This document shows, in pieces, positions 7,044 through 7,920 of a stretch of DNA of 7,920 nt. The notes under the pieces are model-generated. The model was not told the DNA's origin. It made no database searches and worked only from the letters and a program-made list of their open reading frames with translations. The stretch spans positions 1 to 7,920 of the forward strand of contig SFFB01000050.1 in the NCBI GenBank assembly GCA_004557035.1. Direction: 5' to 3'. How positions within the stretch are numbered: the stretch's first letter is position 1; every line of letters starts with the position of its first letter. Both the position numbers and the translations under genes were made by a program. This stretch comes from Bacteroidales bacterium (lineage in GTDB: Bacteria > Bacteroidota > Bacteroidia > Bacteroidales > Bacteroidaceae).

Positions 7044-7382
7044 TCACCACAAAGCGACTTTTCCTCCTATACCCAGATCGAGAGTTGCCGTTGCAATGCC
7101 CAATGCCTTGAACACTCGACTCATTGTTGGAATGCTTATGCTATATCCTCGTTCCATACGGGATATTTGAGCCTTTTGCACACCTATGCGTTCTCCCAGT
7201 TCCGCTTGTGTGAGGTTTTGTTTGAGTCGGGCGTTTCTGATGGCTTCTCCAATTCTGTATGCATGCAAAGCCTCTTCTACCTTGCAGTCAAAATCGTCTC
7301 TTTCCGGAGTTCCTTTTTGTCCGATGAGCTCGTCTGTGACCTCTTCCAATGAGTAGAGTTTCATATTGCCTACCTGTTTCAT
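7044..7382 (-). CDS. XRE-family antitoxin, HigA type
   Basis: Small DNA-binding protein of 112 residues, second gene of a toxin-antitoxin pair. Residues about 44-96 form a helix-turn-helix of the Cro/C1 (XRE) family; LTQAELGERIGVQKAQISRMERG (57-79 region) carries the two DNA-contact helices. The N-terminal 40 residues (with LIGQKGTPERDDF, 19-31) and the C-terminal GKVALW are typical of antitoxins paired with Gp49-like toxins; in such pairs the non-HTH part binds the toxin. The start at 7382 lies three bases after the toxin stop, suggesting translational coupling. A second ATG at 7364 (MKLYSL) is also possible and has a weak AGGTAGG before it. It probably represses its own promoter. Its base composition is more AT-rich than the his genes. 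Confidence 0.88.
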   Translation of the reverse strand: MKQVGNMKLYSLEEVTDELIGQKGTPERDDFDCKVEEALHAYRIGEAIRNARLKQNLTQAELGERIGVQKAQISRMERGYSISIPTMSRVFKALGIATATLDLGIGGKVALW

Positions 7383-7385
7383 ATC

Positions 7386-7724
7386 TTATCTGTTTTTGAT
7401 TTCAAAATATTGTTTCATTATTGCCTCTGCCCTTGTTATCTCCTTTCGCGGAGTCTTTTGCGTTTTCTTTATAATGCCGTGTGTGGCTACAACTAATGTC
7501 TGATTGTCAGTATCCCAAAAGGCAAATAGCCGGTATGCAATTCCATTGTATAGCGTACGAAACTCCCATATCTCGGTATTTTCCAACTTCTTGAAGAGTT
7601 CGCTGTTCTTTTCGCCGCCAGCAACTCTCCAAATATTATACATTATCTTCTTTTGTGCCTGTTGTGGAATATTTTTTAGAAAGTCTTTAGCCTCCTCTAA
7701 TAACGCAAGTTGAAATGCTGACAT
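7386..7724 (-). CDS. HigB-type (Gp49-like, RelE/ParE superfamily) toxin
   Basis: Predicted 112-residue toxin. Proteins of this superfamily usually cleave mRNA on the ribosome and are held inactive by the partner antitoxin. The family pattern is clear: DFLKNIP near the N-terminus, LFKKLENTEIWEFR (43-56), YRLFAFWD (64-71) and THGIIKKTQKTPRKEI (81-96) followed by RAE. Basic and polar residues R56, R65, H82, K86, K87 and K90 are candidates for the RNA-cleaving site. I chose the ATG at 7724: the frame continues upstream to 7811, but that extension holds the promoter and the operator candidate and looks unlike the family. The toxin gene precedes the antitoxin gene, as in higBA and unlike most relBE pairs. 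The target and activity are inferred from the family only. Confidence 0.88.
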   Translation of the reverse strand: MSAFQLALLEEAKDFLKNIPQQAQKKIMYNIWRVAGGEKNSELFKKLENTEIWEFRTLYNGIAYRLFAFWDTDNQTLVVATHGIIKKTQKTPRKEITRAEAIMKQYFEIKNR

Positions 7725-7750
7725 ATTCTTGGGACTATTAATTATGACCG

Positions 7751-7783
7751 CAAAGATAAGAAAATGGTTTCGTATATGCGAAA
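7751..7783 (-). promoter_or_regulatory. Bacteroidetes-type promoter of the toxin-antitoxin operon
   Basis: Read on the minus strand, TATCTTTG (7758-7751) matches the Bacteroidetes -7 consensus TAnnTTTG exactly. Twenty-one bases upstream is TTTC (7783-7780), one mismatch from the -33 element TTTG. Transcription would begin near 7744, about 20 bases before the toxin ATG at 7724. This supports the shorter toxin start. Confidence 0.6.
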
Positions 7784-7784
7784 C
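7767..7784. promoter_or_regulatory. palindromic operator candidate of the toxin-antitoxin operon
   Basis: GTTTCG (7767-7772) and CGAAAC (7779-7784) form a perfect 6-bp inverted repeat around TATATG; 16 of 18 positions are symmetric. It overlaps the -33 element and the spacer of the promoter, where a bound XRE antitoxin, alone or with toxin, would block RNA polymerase. The assignment is by position and symmetry only. Confidence 0.55.
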
Positions 7785-7829
7785 ATTTATACAAAAAGAA
7801 CCGCCGCACAATTTGCATTTTTGAAAGCC

Positions 7830-7841
7830 AAAACCGGTTTT
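7830..7841. other. perfect 12-base palindrome
   Basis: AAAACCGGTTTT lies between the toxin-antitoxin promoter and repeat copy 2, about seven bases before the repeat begins. It could be a protein-binding site, a small hairpin ending in a short T-run for transcripts coming from the left, or chance. Confidence 0.3.
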
Positions 7842-7847
7842 TGTGAT

Positions 7848-7920
7848 ATTATTGAGCGGCCACGCATGGCCTGAAGGGCCGTAACATTTTAGCCCGGGTC
7901 GTTAGGCCCGGGTTGTGGAT
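7848..7920 (+). repeat. 73-base GC-rich intergenic repeat, copy 2 (cut by window end)
   Basis: Direct copy of 6787-6859 (69 of 73 identical), running to the window edge, so its full length is unknown. In this copy GGCCACGCATGGCC forms a clean 5-bp stem (GGCCA/TGGCC) that is damaged in copy 1, so copy 2 may be nearer the ancestral form. The left inverted arm seen beside copy 1 is absent here. Confidence 0.85.

Noticed and set aside
6895..7170. Open frame of 91 codons on the plus strand, possibly a small protein or leader peptide
   Set aside because: It runs through the 12-bp terminator stem and antisense into the antitoxin gene, with no ribosome site or motif.
6787..7920. The two repeats as ends of an insertion sequence or a phage attachment pair
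   Set aside because: No transposase or integrase lies between them, they are direct rather than inverted, and the window ends inside copy 2.
6755..7920. CRISPR array
   Set aside because: Only two copies about 1 kb apart, with genes between them and no regular spacers.
7812..7920. Additional gene upstream of the toxin
   Set aside because: No frame with a start and a plausible product; the stretch is a short palindrome plus repeat copy 2.

Overview
The window looks like a Bacteroidales chromosome segment, possibly from a GC-rich relative of Prevotella. The inference rests on protein sequence character (long-form HisG, fused HisB, fused HisIE), the lack of clear Shine-Dalgarno sequences before most his genes, a Bacteroidetes-type promoter (TAnnTTTG) in front of the last gene pair, and GC-rich palindromic intergenic repeats. 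Genus-level placement is a guess.

Positions 1-6712 hold a tightly packed plus-strand histidine biosynthesis operon: hisG (3' part only), hisD, hisC, hisB, hisH, hisA, hisF, hisIE. Gaps between genes are 9-36 bases. Together these genes cover all ten steps from PRPP + ATP to histidine: HisG (step 1), HisIE (2 and 3), HisA (4), HisH/HisF (5), HisB (6 and 8, two domains), HisC (7), HisD (9 and 10). No separate hisZ, hisN or hisK is needed, because HisG carries its own regulatory domain and HisB carries a phosphatase domain. The operon start and its leader lie upstream of the window.

Positions 6713-7043 are non-coding. They hold a small hairpin just after hisIE, a composite GC-rich palindromic repeat (6755-6859, with a related fragment near 6874-6893), and a strong intrinsic terminator (6931-6980) that fits as the end of the his transcript.

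Positions 7044-7724, on the minus strand and visibly more AT-rich, hold a two-gene toxin-antitoxin module of the HigB/HigA type with the toxin gene first (7386-7724) and an XRE-family antitoxin second (7044-7382). A Bacteroidetes-type promoter with an overlapping palindromic operator candidate lies just upstream (7751-7784). The window ends inside a second, direct copy (7848-7920) of the 73-base repeat found after the his operon, so the module sits between two near-identical repeats. I see no clearly new system. The most interesting points are this repeat-flanked cassette, the candidate operator, and a HisB phosphatase domain lacking the four zinc-loop ligands known from E. coli.
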